DNA of 64,000 bases from Fredinandcohnia onubensis (GTDB taxonomy: Bacteria > Bacillota > Bacilli > Bacillales > Bacillaceae_L). Position 1 is the first letter of the stretch. Every line of letters starts with the position of its first letter. A program made the position numbers and the translations under genes. Location: contig NZ_NSEB01000012.1 of assembly GCF_002734215.1 (NCBI RefSeq), positions 1 through 64,000 of the forward strand, in the 5' to 3' direction. The notes beneath the pieces are model-generated. The model made no database searches and was not told where the DNA came from. It saw only the letters and a program-made list of their open reading frames with translations. This document shows, one piece after another, positions 44,082 to 53,530 of the stretch.

Positions 44082-44909
44082 TTATCTTTTTAATACTAGG
44101 ATTTCCTTATCTTCCAACGATGCTTGAAAAAGAGAGATTGTTCCAGCCACACCTATTCCAGAACTCGAATCCATTTTAAAATCATCATTTAGAGAAATTG
44201 TCCATTTAGCTTCATAATCATCAACTAAAACAACAGCTAATGTGCCAAATTGAACGATTTGGTCCCAGTTAAAGGTTTCCTTACTCCCGCCATGTTCAAC
44301 TGTAATTCCTTCTGTGTGTACAGATATCGAACTATCGTTCCCTCTCCAATCACCATGTAAGGCTGACCCTACATAATAATAAGAAATTCCACTTCCTCGG
44401 TCGCCATAAGTTCCAATATATTGGTGGAGTGAATTATCCATAGCCCTATATGTCATCGCAGCAACATCATTTGTTAACCAGTCAATTTTATATTCACCCT
44501 TCAGTTGATACGGAAGCGTCTCCTTTTGACGTGCGAAAATGCCATAATAGGTCCGATAATACCTGGCTTCTCCCTTTATTTCTTTTACAACGAAAATATT
44601 TTTATAATCTGGCGAAACACTTACGATTTGAAGGATTGGATGTTTAAAAAGCAATGTAGCATTAATCAAAATAAATAATAGTAAGATGGATAAACTTATA
44701 AATTTCCCCATCTTTTTAATGTTAAATAGAACGATCGTTGAAAGCCCCAATAATATAGCTATTGCAATATTGAACACATAAAATAGGCGATTGTCACTGT
44801 ACTCCACAAAAAATTTAGCATGGAGGTAAAAATAGACCATTTGGAGACAAAATAATCCGATAGCCATTGCAAACGAAATCCAACCAACTAGTTTTTTACG
44901 GTTCTTCAT
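44082..44909 (-). CDS. Membrane-anchored protein of unknown function
   Basis: A 275-residue protein: three hydrophobic helices in the first ~90 residues (about 10-30, 42-62 and 70-88), then a ~180-residue soluble, beta-rich domain likely outside the membrane. I do not recognise the family. GGAGG lies nine bases before the ATG. Its start overlaps the end of the upstream propeller protein by 14 bases, so the two are translationally coupled and probably work together. Confidence 0.75.
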   Translation of the reverse strand: MKNRKKLVGWISFAMAIGLFCLQMVYFYLHAKFFVEYSDNRLFYVFNIAIAILLGLSTIVLFNIKKMGKFISLSILLLFILINATLLFKHPILQIVSVSPDYKNIFVVKEIKGEARYYRTYYGIFARQKETLPYQLKGEYKIDWLTNDVAAMTYRAMDNSLHQYIGTYGDRGSGISYYYVGSALHGDWRGNDSSISVHTEGITVEHGGSKETFNWDQIVQFGTLAVVLVDDYEAKWTISLNDDFKMDSSSGIGVAGTISLFQASLEDKEILVLKR

Positions 44910-45801
44910 TGGGGGCTACCTCCGATTCAAACTCCCAGGTTAAACCTTGGTCAAATGAAATGAATTTTCCTTTTACTTTTCCACCCATATAGTCTCCATT
45001 TGGCCCTTGACTAAGAAGCACGGAAAGATGTTCATCTTCTTTATAAGGTACCTCTGCCGTAACGAAGACCTTATGATATTTTTCTGGAATAGCAAAGCTT
45101 GCTTGTTTCCATGAGTGTCCGGCATCCTTAGTTACATAAAAGTCCGGCTCTTCCGGATTAATGACTCCGTACGATAAAAAGCCAATATTCTCATCGACAA
45201 AACCTCCATTATAAAGAAGTCTTGTTGTCCCAGGATAAGCTGCTTCTCGGAAGGAGTTACCTCCATCATTTGTGATGAAAATAGCCGACCATTCCTGAGA
45301 CATTGTTCTGTCGCCGGATAAAATGACATAGCCAAATTGTTCATTAAGGAAATCCACCTTTCGAAACCGAATACCTGGGGCATTTTCATATACAATTGAT
45401 TCCTGCCAGGTAACACCATTATCCAGTGAGGTAATTAATTTTATGGGACCTAGAGTAGTTAGAAATGCTGCTCTTTTATTGGAAAGAATATAACTGTCAG
45501 GAATGAGTTCAGTTTTATTTTCGTTATATTCACCACTAAAAAGGTGATCGAATTCAACTGGAACTTTAACCCAGTCCTTCCCATTGTCATATGTAATGTT
45601 TAATTCACTATTTTGCAATGAATATCCAATCCTGTTCGTGACAAGTGTTGGTTGCAATGGGGCTGGTTTCTGTTCTGAAACTGGAGGATCCACAATGTTT
45701 TTTGATGGTGGAGAGTTCTCAAATAATTTTTCATAATTAAAAATTGAAATTACCAAGATTATGACTACTAAACTAGAGACAAAAAAGAACAGTTTTTTCA
45801 A
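44896..45801 (-). CDS. Secreted or anchored Ycf48/BNR-type beta-propeller protein
   Basis: A 301-residue protein with an N-terminal membrane segment (about residues 4-20), a Pro-rich spacer (DPPVSEQKPAPLQP) and then Asp-box-like propeller repeats: NGKDWVKV, DNGVTWQES, NDGGNSFREA, KDAGHSWKQA and DQGLTWEF. Such propellers resemble Ycf48 and sialidase-type BNR repeats. I use the TTG at 45801, nine bases after AAGGAG; a longer frame from 45903 would run through the nadE terminator. Operon with the membrane protein at 44082-44909. Confidence 0.75.
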   Translation of the reverse strand: MKKLFFFVSSLVVIILVISIFNYEKLFENSPPSKNIVDPPVSEQKPAPLQPTLVTNRIGYSLQNSELNITYDNGKDWVKVPVEFDHLFSGEYNENKTELIPDSYILSNKRAAFLTTLGPIKLITSLDNGVTWQESIVYENAPGIRFRKVDFLNEQFGYVILSGDRTMSQEWSAIFITNDGGNSFREAAYPGTTRLLYNGGFVDENIGFLSYGVINPEEPDFYVTKDAGHSWKQASFAIPEKYHKVFVTAEVPYKEDEHLSVLLSQGPNGDYMGGKVKGKFISFDQGLTWEFESEVAPNEEP

Positions 45802-45878
45802 AAAGGTAGACTCCTTTGCTTTATTAGTCTGTTTAATTTTAACAAAGGTTTCCAAGATACAATAGCAAATTATAGAAA

Positions 45879-45920
45879 AAAGCCTGTCCCAAATGTTTTT
45901 CACATTTTAGAACAGGCTTT
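45879..45920 (-). terminator. nadE terminator
   Basis: Minus-strand AAAGCCTGT / ACAGGCTTT stem with an inner AAATGT/ACATTT pairing, followed by TTTTCTAT, just past the nadE stop. Confidence 0.82.
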
Positions 45921-45923
45921 ATC

Positions 45924-46742
45924 CTATTTCCACCAATCATCGAACATGCTTGCTGGGACTTGTCGTTTATGCTGAGTAATGAGATAACGCTGCTCAATTT
46001 TATCGGCATCTTCTTGCGAAATTTGTTTTCCTTCTAGATAATCATCAAGAAGATCATATGAGATTCCGAGCTCGGTTTCGTCGGCTTGCTGTGGTGTATT
46101 GTCTAATAAATCTGCAGTCGGGACTTTCAAATACAAACGTTCCTCTGCTCCTAATTCCAATAAAAGCGCACGTCCTTGTCGTTTGGTTAGCCCTGTTAAT
46201 GGCAATACGTCAGCTCCACCATCACCGTACTTAGTAAAGAATCCAGTAACGGCTTCAGCGGCATGGTCTGTTCCAACAACTAATAAATTGTGCATGCCTC
46301 CAACTGCATATTGGGCAATCATTCTTTCGCGTGCTTTTACATTACCTTTGTTGAAGTCACTAATCTCTTCGCCTGTTGCTTGCTTGTATTGTGAAACAAA
46401 TGCGTCCACTGTTGTTGCAATATCAAAGGTTAATGCGCGGTCTGGTTGGATAAAAGAGAGTGCAGCCTTGGCATCATCTTCATCCTTTTGAATACCATAA
46501 GGCAAACGAACAGCTATAAAGGTCACCTCATGTCCTTCATTTCGTAATTCTTCTACAGCCATTTGACATAGCTTGCCCGCTAATGTAGAATCCTGACCAC
46601 CGCTGATTCCTAATACAAATCCTTTTGTCTTACTTTTTAACAGATACGCTTTTAGAAATGCTATTCTGTGTTTTATTTCCTCTTTTGGATCAATACTAGG
46701 CTTTACATGTAAATCATTTATAATCTGTTGTTGAATACTCAT
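45924..46742 (-). CDS. nadE: NH3-dependent NAD+ synthetase
   Basis: Amidates nicotinate adenine dinucleotide to NAD+ in the cytosol. The 272-residue length fits the ammonia-dependent bacillal enzyme. The PP-loop SGGQDS is at residues 47-52, and further motifs are [20 protein letters not shown] near 150-169 and [20 protein letters not shown] near 180-199. GGAGGG precedes the ATG by seven bases. Last gene of the pncA-pncB-nadE salvage operon. Confidence 0.97.
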   Translation of the reverse strand: MSIQQQIINDLHVKPSIDPKEEIKHRIAFLKAYLLKSKTKGFVLGISGGQDSTLAGKLCQMAVEELRNEGHEVTFIAVRLPYGIQKDEDDAKAALSFIQPDRALTFDIATTVDAFVSQYKQATGEEISDFNKGNVKARERMIAQYAVGGMHNLLVVGTDHAAEAVTGFFTKYGDGGADVLPLTGLTKRQGRALLLELGAEERLYLKVPTADLLDNTPQQADETELGISYDLLDDYLEGKQISQEDADKIEQRYLITQHKRQVPASMFDDWWK

Positions 46743-46781
46743 GAAAGTTCCCTCCTTTAATGGTTGTTTAGGAACAAACTC

Positions 46782-48257
46782 TTATCCGTTTACCTTACCG
46801 ATTTTTTCTTCAATATTTAATTTTACTTCTTCAATTCGGTTCATTTTATTATTCCAGCATTCTTGACTGAGGTCTACTGGATATTCTTCCGGCATCGTCG
46901 TACGTTTATACTCGTCCCAAAGTAATTCCAAACCTTCATTTAGATATTCACGAATTTGTTGTAGGGTTGGAATTTCATATACGAGTGTTCCATTTTCATA
47001 AATCGTGTGCTGTAATTCCCTTGCCTCAAAGTTCGTAACAAACTTGCTGATAAACGTATGAACAGGGTGGAACATTTTAAGACGTTCTTCGTGTTGCGGA
47101 TCTTCATGCTCAAGGGTAATATAGTCACCTTCAGACTTTTGACTGCTCTTATTAATTATTCTATACACGCGCTTTAAGCCTGGTGTTGAAACCTTTTCAG
47201 GATTTCCACTTATTTTGATAGTGTCTACCATATTTCCGTTTTTATCTTCAATGGATACAAGTTTATAGACTGCACCTAATGCTGGTTGGTCATAGGCCGT
47301 AATCAGCTTTGTACCAATGCCCCATGAGTCGATTTTTGCGCCTTGAGATTTTAAGTTGATAATCGTATGTTCATCAAGATCATTCGATGCTACAATTTTG
47401 GCGTCTTTAAATCCGGCTTCATCAAGCATTTTGCGTGCTTCTTTTGATAAATAAGACAAGTCTCCACTATCTAAGCGGATTCCAATAAAATTAATATTGT
47501 CTCCTTCTTCCTTTGCAACCCTAATCGCATTTGGAACACCGGATTTCAATGTGTCATATGTATCAACGAGAAACACACAGTTTTTATGCGTTTTTGCATA
47601 ATGTTTAAATGCTTTATATTCATCGCGATAGGCTTGTATCATGGAGTGTGCATGTGTACCGGAAATAGGGATATCAAATAATTTACCTGCTCGAACGTTA
47701 GAGGTTGAATCAAAGCCAGCAATATAGGCAGCTCTTGTACCCCAAATCGCTGCATCCAATTCATGTGCTCGTCTTGTACCAAATTCCATCGCAGTTTGAT
47801 CGCCAACTACCTGTTTGATACGGGATGCTTTAGTCGCAATCAATGTTTGGTAATTAATAATATTTAAAATAGGCGTTTCCAATAAAACAACTTCACAAAT
47901 CGGGCCCTCAATTCGAAGAAGTGGTTCATTAGCAAAGACGATTTCTCCTTCCTTCATCGACCGAAGCGTACCTGTAAAACGTAAATCCTTGAGATAGTCC
48001 AGAAAATCCTCCTTATACCCCTCTTCTCTTAAATATGCAATATCGGTTTCACTGAACGAGAAATTTTCAAGAAAATGAATGATTCTCTCAAGACCGGCAA
48101 AAACGGCATACCCATTTCCAAATGGAAGTTTCCTGAAGTTTACTTCAAAAACGGCTCTTCGGTTATTTAAGCCTTCCCTCCAATAAATCTCAGCCATATT
48201 AATTTGATATAGATCTGTATGTAATGCAAAGCTGTCATCTTTATAATATTTATTCAT
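46782..48257 (-). CDS. pncB: Nicotinate phosphoribosyltransferase
   Basis: Converts nicotinate plus PRPP to nicotinate mononucleotide. The 491-residue protein has the PncB opening LHTDLYQINMAEIYW near residue 13, EFGTRRAHELDAAIWGTRAA near 158, GTHAHSMIQAY near 200 and IRLDSGDLSYLS near 251, all expected active-site regions. GGAGG lies nine bases before the ATG. Middle gene of the NAD-salvage operon. Confidence 0.95.
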   Translation of the reverse strand: MNKYYKDDSFALHTDLYQINMAEIYWREGLNNRRAVFEVNFRKLPFGNGYAVFAGLERIIHFLENFSFSETDIAYLREEGYKEDFLDYLKDLRFTGTLRSMKEGEIVFANEPLLRIEGPICEVVLLETPILNIINYQTLIATKASRIKQVVGDQTAMEFGTRRAHELDAAIWGTRAAYIAGFDSTSNVRAGKLFDIPISGTHAHSMIQAYRDEYKAFKHYAKTHKNCVFLVDTYDTLKSGVPNAIRVAKEEGDNINFIGIRLDSGDLSYLSKEARKMLDEAGFKDAKIVASNDLDEHTIINLKSQGAKIDSWGIGTKLITAYDQPALGAVYKLVSIEDKNGNMVDTIKISGNPEKVSTPGLKRVYRIINKSSQKSEGDYITLEHEDPQHEERLKMFHPVHTFISKFVTNFEARELQHTIYENGTLVYEIPTLQQIREYLNEGLELLWDEYKRTTMPEEYPVDLSQECWNNKMNRIEEVKLNIEEKIGKVNG

Positions 48258-48285
48258 CCAAAAATACCTCCAGTAATTGACCCGC

Positions 48286-48834
48286 TTAACGTACTTCTGC
48301 GCCTATGGAATCTTTAAAATGGCCTAATGCCCATTCATGACCAGCCTGGTTGAAGCTTGCAACCGCTGAGCTATGAATGACAATTTTAAAACCACGATTA
48401 TAGGCATCAACAGCCGTATGAAGTACACAAATATCTGTACAAACACCTACAATATGAACCTCAGTGATTCCACGCTCACGTAATTTAATTTCGAGATTGG
48501 TGCCTGCAAATGCAGAATATCTCGTTTTATCCATCCAGTACACATTTGAATTGGTTTGTTGCTCATTAAACACACGCTGTAAATCACCATACAGCAATCT
48601 TCCTGACGTATCCTCAATATTATGAGGTGGGAAAAGTTGCGTTTCTGGATGTAAATCATCGCCTTCTTTATGAAGATCAATTGCAAATACAACAAAGTCA
48701 TCATTTTTGATAAACTCTTCGGTGATGCGAACAATTTCTTTTTCGATTTCTTGACCGGGTTCTCCACAAGTCAATGCACCATCACTAGCCACAAAATCAT
48801 TTGTATAATCTACATTTATCAATGCCTTTTTCAT
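48286..48834 (-). CDS. pncA: Nicotinamidase
   Basis: Cysteine hydrolase deaminating nicotinamide to nicotinate. The 182-residue protein carries the catalytic triad Asp9 (INVDYTND), Lys103 (WMDKTRYSAF) and Cys136 (GVCTDICVLHTA), and metal-site residues Asp53 and His55 in AIDLHKEGDD. AAGGAGG precedes the ATG by seven bases. First gene of the operon leading to pncB and nadE; the three reactions turn nicotinamide into NAD+ with an NaMN adenylyltransferase encoded elsewhere. Confidence 0.93.
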   Translation of the reverse strand: MKKALINVDYTNDFVASDGALTCGEPGQEIEKEIVRITEEFIKNDDFVVFAIDLHKEGDDLHPETQLFPPHNIEDTSGRLLYGDLQRVFNEQQTNSNVYWMDKTRYSAFAGTNLEIKLRERGITEVHIVGVCTDICVLHTAVDAYNRGFKIVIHSSAVASFNQAGHEWALGHFKDSIGAEVR

Positions 48835-49031
48835 ATGATTTCCTCCTTAATATGAACATTCTCTTGATTTCATATCATAACGATTCGATTCATCCAGGTT
48901 GATGTTACCTCTAGTGGAAAATTTTTATTAGGCTATAACGTCCATTTTATATGAACTTTGTTTATTTTTGAATAGAATTGCTCTTTTTTGTAGAATCTTA
49001 AATAAGCAATTTGGTAAATGGAGTTGTGTAC

Positions 49032-49319
49032 ATGTTTAAAACAATCACTGAACAGGGTTGGGTGTATGAGTACATAAGCAATAGAAAAAAACCGCTTCCA
49101 GTTGTCCTAGGGACGAAAGGTACATGGACAGGAAACAGGAAGCCGATGATTATTTTAATAGGATTTACAATGATGGATGTTTTAGTCCTTGGCGATTTGT
49201 ACGGTGTATCACATCATCCCGTAAGGAAAATGAAAACGAAAGAAATTATCTACTATGCAATTAATATTATTGAAAAAAAGAAGGTAAAAGAAATTATCAA
49301 AGAATGGAATGAGGAATAG
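49032..49319 (+). CDS. Small protein of unknown function
   Basis: A 95-residue protein starting MFKTITEQGWVYEYISNRKK, with one short hydrophobic patch (MIILIGFTMMDVLVLG) and a basic, helical C-terminus (IIEKKKVKEIIKEW). I do not recognise the family. The ATG at 49032 follows GGAG by eight bases; the frame begins earlier at 49011. Confidence 0.65.
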   Translation: MFKTITEQGWVYEYISNRKKPLPVVLGTKGTWTGNRKPMIILIGFTMMDVLVLGDLYGVSHHPVRKMKTKEIIYYAINIIEKKKVKEIIKEWNEE

Positions 49320-49324
49320 AAAAT

Positions 49325-49348
49325 AACTCCACGCTTTTACGTGGAGTT
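49325..49348 (-). terminator. Terminator after the DUF1292 gene
   Basis: AACTCCACG / CGTGGAGTT stem with a six-base loop; TTTTC follows on the minus strand. Confidence 0.72.
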
Positions 49349-49366
49349 AGAGGTTACCATTTAATT

Positions 49367-49645
49367 TTAGTCTTCTTCTAGTTCCTCATCGAAAATCTCA
49401 TCGAAAGCTGAAGACACTTTTTCGAATTCCTCATCACTTTCAATTGCGGAAAAATCGCCCTCTTCATCGATTTTCAAAAAGAAGATATCGATATCATCTT
49501 CAGTATCCTCTTCTAAGTCTTCAAGAAAACCAACTGCCACATACTCTGTCTCTTCAATTGTTACGACGCCAAGAACTTCTACGTCTTGCTCCTCACCAGT
49601 TTCATCACTAATTGAAAATACTTCTCCAACTTTAATCTTTTCCAT
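49367..49645 (-). CDS. DUF1292-family acidic protein
   Basis: A 92-residue, very acidic soluble protein (ends EIFDEELEED) that fits DUF1292, a Firmicutes family of unknown role typically starting with a beta-rich EVFSISDETGEEQDVEVLG segment. The ATG at 49645 follows GGGAGGG by seven bases; an open frame to 49717 lacks a site. Confidence 0.85.
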   Translation of the reverse strand: MEKIKVGEVFSISDETGEEQDVEVLGVVTIEETEYVAVGFLEDLEEDTEDDIDIFFLKIDEEGDFSAIESDEEFEKVSSAFDEIFDEELEED

Positions 49646-49796
49646 ATTTGAACCCTCCCCAAAAAAGTTATGTACTCTTTTATCTTTCCAGTGAAAAGAT
49701 AAAACATACCTGTACACATTAATAATACTCGATTAGGAAACAATAATCCTGTGATTCGTTTTACAATCACAAAATATCAATGTGGAGGGAAATACG

Positions 49797-49916
49797 ATGA
49801 ATATTCTATTTCGCTTATTCCCAGAGTTATTTTTCACGTTCGTAAAACTAACAATATCCATTAGAAGATTAACTTCTAAGATTTTGTATTTGTTACGAAT
49901 TCCAGCTTTAGCGTAG
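49797..49916 (+). CDS. 39-residue hydrophobic, basic mini-protein
   Basis: ATG at 49797 seven bases after GGAGGG, stop TAG at 49914-49916. The product (MNILFRLFPELFFTFVKLTI, then SIRRLTSKILYLLRIPALA) has one hydrophobic span and a cationic, amphipathic second half. It could be a membrane-active peptide or small regulatory protein, or a chance frame. No family is recognised. Confidence 0.4.
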   Translation: MNILFRLFPELFFTFVKLTISIRRLTSKILYLLRIPALA

Positions 49917-50062
49917 GAAGGATATTCAATCAGTATGTTCGATTTCTCATTGATAACGAAAGAGGTAAGCAAATCGTGCTTGCCTTTTTCGTTGTTTTCA
50001 GATGAAATTCAGATATTTACATTTAATTTATGGTATGATGAGGAAAAAGTGGGAGTAATAAT

Positions 50063-50944
50063 ATGAATCCATATTTATTTGCTGTACTTGTTGTGACCAC
50101 TACTGCGTTAATGGGCTCATCTTTTGCGGTTGGTAAAATCGGATTGGAGTATGTGTCACCGCTTCTTCTAGTTGGATTACGTTTTACAATTGCTGGTATT
50201 CTTATGGCTATGTTCGTTTGGAAAAAAACACTTCCCAAAAAGGTACTAGATTGGATACGTATTTTTACAATCGGTGTTTTTCAAACAGCAGGTGTCATGG
50301 GTTGTATTTTCTTAAGCCTACGAACGATCTCTGCTGGGGAATCATCAATCCTCACATTTAGCAATCCATTACTCGTTGTCATATTAAGTACCATCTTTCT
50401 TGGAATCCGCTATCAACTCTTTCATTGGATTGGCGTAACCGTTGGTTTTGCAGGAGTCTTTATTACACTTGGCTTTCATCTTCATTTAGAAATTGGAATT
50501 TTATTAGGCCTTGGCGCCTCACTATCATGGTCGATTGGAACATTGTTAATTAAAAAATGGGGAACACGTTTTAATATTTGGGTATTAACAGCTTATCAGA
50601 TGCTTTTTGGTGGCCTTCTGCTTCTCTTAATGAGTTTTACACTAGAAACACCCGCTATAACAATTGCGCCTACATCGATTTTTATTATTTTATGGCTTGC
50701 AATTATGGCTTCAATCGTGCAATTTGCCATTTGGTTTTATTTAATAAATATCGGCGACCCAGGAAAAACGTCAGCCTTCTTATTTCTTGCCCCCTTCTTC
50801 GGAGTTTTATCTGGATGGCTTCTTTTAAAAGAAGTAGTAGAATGGTATGTCTATGCTGGTTCACTGTTTATTTTTCTAGGCATCTTTCTAGTGAACTGGA
50901 CTTTTTCAAAGGATAAAAAAATCGTGCAAAAGCTTGGCGCATGA
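50063..50944 (+). CDS. DMT-superfamily (EamA) transporter
   Basis: A 293-residue, 10-helix membrane protein made of two EamA repeats. The first starts ALMGSSFAVGKIGLEYVSPLLLVGLRF and the second near residue 150 with GLGASLSWSIGTLLIKKWG. Such drug/metabolite exporters move amino acids or other small metabolites; the substrate is unknown. GGGAG lies seven bases before the ATG. Single gene with terminator. Confidence 0.88.
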   Translation: MNPYLFAVLVVTTTALMGSSFAVGKIGLEYVSPLLLVGLRFTIAGILMAMFVWKKTLPKKVLDWIRIFTIGVFQTAGVMGCIFLSLRTISAGESSILTFSNPLLVVILSTIFLGIRYQLFHWIGVTVGFAGVFITLGFHLHLEIGILLGLGASLSWSIGTLLIKKWGTRFNIWVLTAYQMLFGGLLLLLMSFTLETPAITIAPTSIFIILWLAIMASIVQFAIWFYLINIGDPGKTSAFLFLAPFFGVLSGWLLLKEVVEWYVYAGSLFIFLGIFLVNWTFSKDKKIVQKLGA

Positions 50945-50982
50945 AAGGACCCCGTTTTCCAAATGAGGAAAATCGGGTCTTT
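50945..50982 (+). terminator. Terminator after the DMT transporter
   Basis: GACCCCGTTTTCC and GGAAAATCGGGTC pair with minor mismatches around a six-base loop; TTTCTTATTT follows. Confidence 0.72.
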
Positions 50983-50992
50983 CTTATTTCTA

Positions 50993-52582
50993 TTAGTTAA
51001 TAAATTTTTCTTTTTCCTGCCAGTATTCTTTGCGAAGATGTACTTTTTGGATCTTACCAGAGGCTGTTTTTGGTAATTCAGTCTTAAAGACAATCTTTGT
51101 AGGCGCTTTAAAATGCGCCAAACGACTGCGAGAAAATGCAATTAACTCTTCTTCTGTTACCTCATAGCCATCGCGTTTCACTACGATTGCCTGTGGCGTT
51201 TCTCCCCATTTTTCATGAGGTATAGAAATAACCGCAACCTCTAATACGGCGGGATGGTCGTATAGTGCACTTTCAACCTCAATCGAAGAGATATTCTCGC
51301 CACCACTGATTATGATATCCTTCTTCCGGTCTGCTATTTCAATATTTCCTTGTTCGTCTACAATCGCCATATCTCCTGTATGATAATAGCCACTTCGAAT
51401 GACTTCGTCCGTGCCTTCACTATTGTTTAAGTATCCTTCCATAACAGTGTTACTGCGAACGATGACTTCCCCAATTTCTTTTCCATCTTGAGCAACATCT
51501 TCCCCAAATTCATTAACCACACGTACGTCGGCTCCAATAAATTCATAGCCAGCTTTTGCTTTTAGACGATATTTTTCATTTTGGGAAATATCACTCTGTG
51601 TATCGCGTATGATGGAGGTTGTAATCAGTGGCGCAGCTTCTGTCATGCCATACACTTGGATAAACTCCCACTCTAGCTCCTCTTCTACACGTTTAACAAA
51701 CGCTGGTGGTGGCGCTGAACCGGCGATCACAATTCGTACATCTTGGTCCTGTTTTGCAACTTCATTTGAGGCAGCATATTGTAATAATGTATTTAAAACA
51801 GTTGGTGCCATATGCATCACGGTTACTTTATAGGTATTTATTTTTCTGAATATCTCATCAGGCTTGACCCTTCGTAAGCAAACCTGTGTAGCACCGTTCG
51901 CTGTATAGTAAAAAGGTGAGCCCCAGCCATTAACATGAAACATGGGTAAAATATGTAGTAATGTATCACGGTCAGATACACGAAGATGATGCATGGTTGT
52001 TAATGCATGGAGGTAATTACTGCGATGTGAAAGCATAACACCCTTTGGCTTTCCAGTTGTTCCACTTGTATATAATAATGTCGCAATGTCTTGCTCATCC
52101 ATCTCAGGACGCTCAATTGCTGTTTTTTCAAAACGTGCCAGCCATTCCTCATAAGGAACAGACCATTCTGTGTCACCTATTTGTCCATGGATAATGATCT
52201 TTTCAACCGTTTTTAGTTTATCCCGAATGGGTTCAATGTTACCGATTAGCTCATGGTCGACAAACAATATTTTTGTTTCACTGTGGTTTAATATATACTC
52301 GTAATCCGTTGGAATTAATCTTGTGTTTAAAGGAACAATGATGGCTCCAATTTGAAATACACCATAAAAGCCCTCAAACATTTCAGAGGTATTCGGAGCT
52401 AAGTACGCGACGCGGTCTCCTTTTTCCACACCAAGATGCCTTAATCCACGTGAAAGCTGGTTCACCCTTTCGTTTACTTCTGCATACGTAAAGCTTTTGT
52501 CGTCATCAATTAACGCCGTTTTTGTACCATACAGTTTGACAGCTCGATCTAAGAATTGTGATAAAAGCAAAGGCACGTACAA
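50993..52582 (-). CDS. Acyl-CoA synthetase / AMP-dependent ligase
   Basis: A 529-residue ANL-superfamily enzyme activating a carboxylic acid to its CoA thioester. The P-loop TSGTTGKPKG lies near residues 172-181; later motifs are VYGMTEAAPL near 312, YYHTGDMAIVDEQGNIEIADR near 405-425 and the catalytic lysine region KTASGKIQK near 508. It resembles medium/long-chain fatty-acyl ligases; chain specificity is unknown. The TTG at 52582 follows GGGGGAG by six bases; an ATG at 52618 precedes that site and is disfavoured. Confidence 0.9.
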   Translation of the reverse strand: MYVPLLLSQFLDRAVKLYGTKTALIDDDKSFTYAEVNERVNQLSRGLRHLGVEKGDRVAYLAPNTSEMFEGFYGVFQIGAIIVPLNTRLIPTDYEYILNHSETKILFVDHELIGNIEPIRDKLKTVEKIIIHGQIGDTEWSVPYEEWLARFEKTAIERPEMDEQDIATLLYTSGTTGKPKGVMLSHRSNYLHALTTMHHLRVSDRDTLLHILPMFHVNGWGSPFYYTANGATQVCLRRVKPDEIFRKINTYKVTVMHMAPTVLNTLLQYAASNEVAKQDQDVRIVIAGSAPPPAFVKRVEEELEWEFIQVYGMTEAAPLITTSIIRDTQSDISQNEKYRLKAKAGYEFIGADVRVVNEFGEDVAQDGKEIGEVIVRSNTVMEGYLNNSEGTDEVIRSGYYHTGDMAIVDEQGNIEIADRKKDIIISGGENISSIEVESALYDHPAVLEVAVISIPHEKWGETPQAIVVKRDGYEVTEEELIAFSRSRLAHFKAPTKIVFKTELPKTASGKIQKVHLRKEYWQEKEKFIN

Positions 52583-52675
52583 ATTGTTCTCCCCCTTTAG
52601 TAAGTTAATACGAAGCATGTATACGTTTTCATTATAATGAATATTTCCAAAGTTTTCAAACTATTTCAAATGAAA

Positions 52676-52720
52676 AAACCTATACTTTAAAGGAAACTTT
52701 CCTTTAAAAAGTATAGGTTT
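52676..52720 (-). terminator. Terminator of the amidase gene
   Basis: AAACCTATACTTT / AAAGTATAGGTTT with a nested AAAGGAAA/TTTCCTTT stem; TTTTTC follows on the minus strand. Confidence 0.85.
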
Positions 52721-52729
52721 AGTGACAAC

Positions 52730-53404
52730 TCAGAATCCAATTCTAGACCAATCAAATAATGACCCAGGATCTGTTTTTCTTCCCGGAGCATATTCATCAT
52801 GGCCAATGATATGGCGTCTGTCATGTAAAATTGATGGATTTCTTTTTACTATGTTATGTACCAAGCGGTTGAGCGATTGATATTGAGCATCCGTATATCC
52901 AGCCAATGATGGATCGATTTGATTATAGATGTCTTCTGGTATAATTGCTGTCATTTCCTCTTTTGTTCCCATCGCAATGAGTTCGATGCCTATTGAGTAG
53001 TCATTCATTTTATTCTCATACTCTGGAAAATCACGCAAACTTCCTTTTCCAGCATGATAAGCAACCCTGTTCTCAGGGACTAGACTGTAGATTTCTCCGT
53101 CTCGATCAATTAAATAATGAACAGAAACATTATATTCCTCAAAAAGGGAGTAGACATCATCTACATTATAAGGATCTTCGGGCTTGAGTGCGGCATTGCT
53201 AATAAAATGAATCATAAGATGTGTGATTTGGTTTGTACGATTCTCTGAATAATCAAGCGGTAATGATTTATTTGTTGTAGCAATGATTTCTTCTGAATCC
53301 ACCTTTACCTCCGTATTTACAACTTTTAGTTCCTTCGCGTGTGCTGAACACCCTGAAAAAAGGCTGATGATTAAAAGTCCAATGCTAAAAATTTTCCATT
53401 TCAT
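52730..53404 (-). CDS. Lipoprotein N-acetylmuramoyl-L-alanine amidase (Amidase_2)
   Basis: Zinc amidase cutting the muramyl-alanine bond of peptidoglycan. The 224-residue precursor has a lipobox LFSGC (cleavage before the Cys, near residue 19) so it should be membrane-anchored outside. The Amidase_2 zinc histidines are in THLMIHF (near residue 62) and HDEYAPGRKTDPG (near 204-216); the YHAGKGS segment is typical. The ATG at 53404 follows AGGAG by nine bases; the frame runs to 53485 without a better site. Confidence 0.9.
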   Translation of the reverse strand: MKWKIFSIGLLIISLFSGCSAHAKELKVVNTEVKVDSEEIIATTNKSLPLDYSENRTNQITHLMIHFISNAALKPEDPYNVDDVYSLFEEYNVSVHYLIDRDGEIYSLVPENRVAYHAGKGSLRDFPEYENKMNDYSIGIELIAMGTKEEMTAIIPEDIYNQIDPSLAGYTDAQYQSLNRLVHNIVKRNPSILHDRRHIIGHDEYAPGRKTDPGSLFDWSRIGF

Positions 53405-53530
53405 ATTCCGAATCTCCTGTACGATCTTAGATCCTAGTATTTGTAGGTCATTATACCCATTGACGTGATAAGTAATCTGCAACATTTATTATACATAGGA
53501 TAAGCTAAGATGTCAGTCTAAAGTAGGAGA

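Noticed and set aside
49733-49972. Minus-strand 79-residue frame
   Set aside because: No ribosome binding site and complementary to the better-supported 39-codon plus-strand frame.
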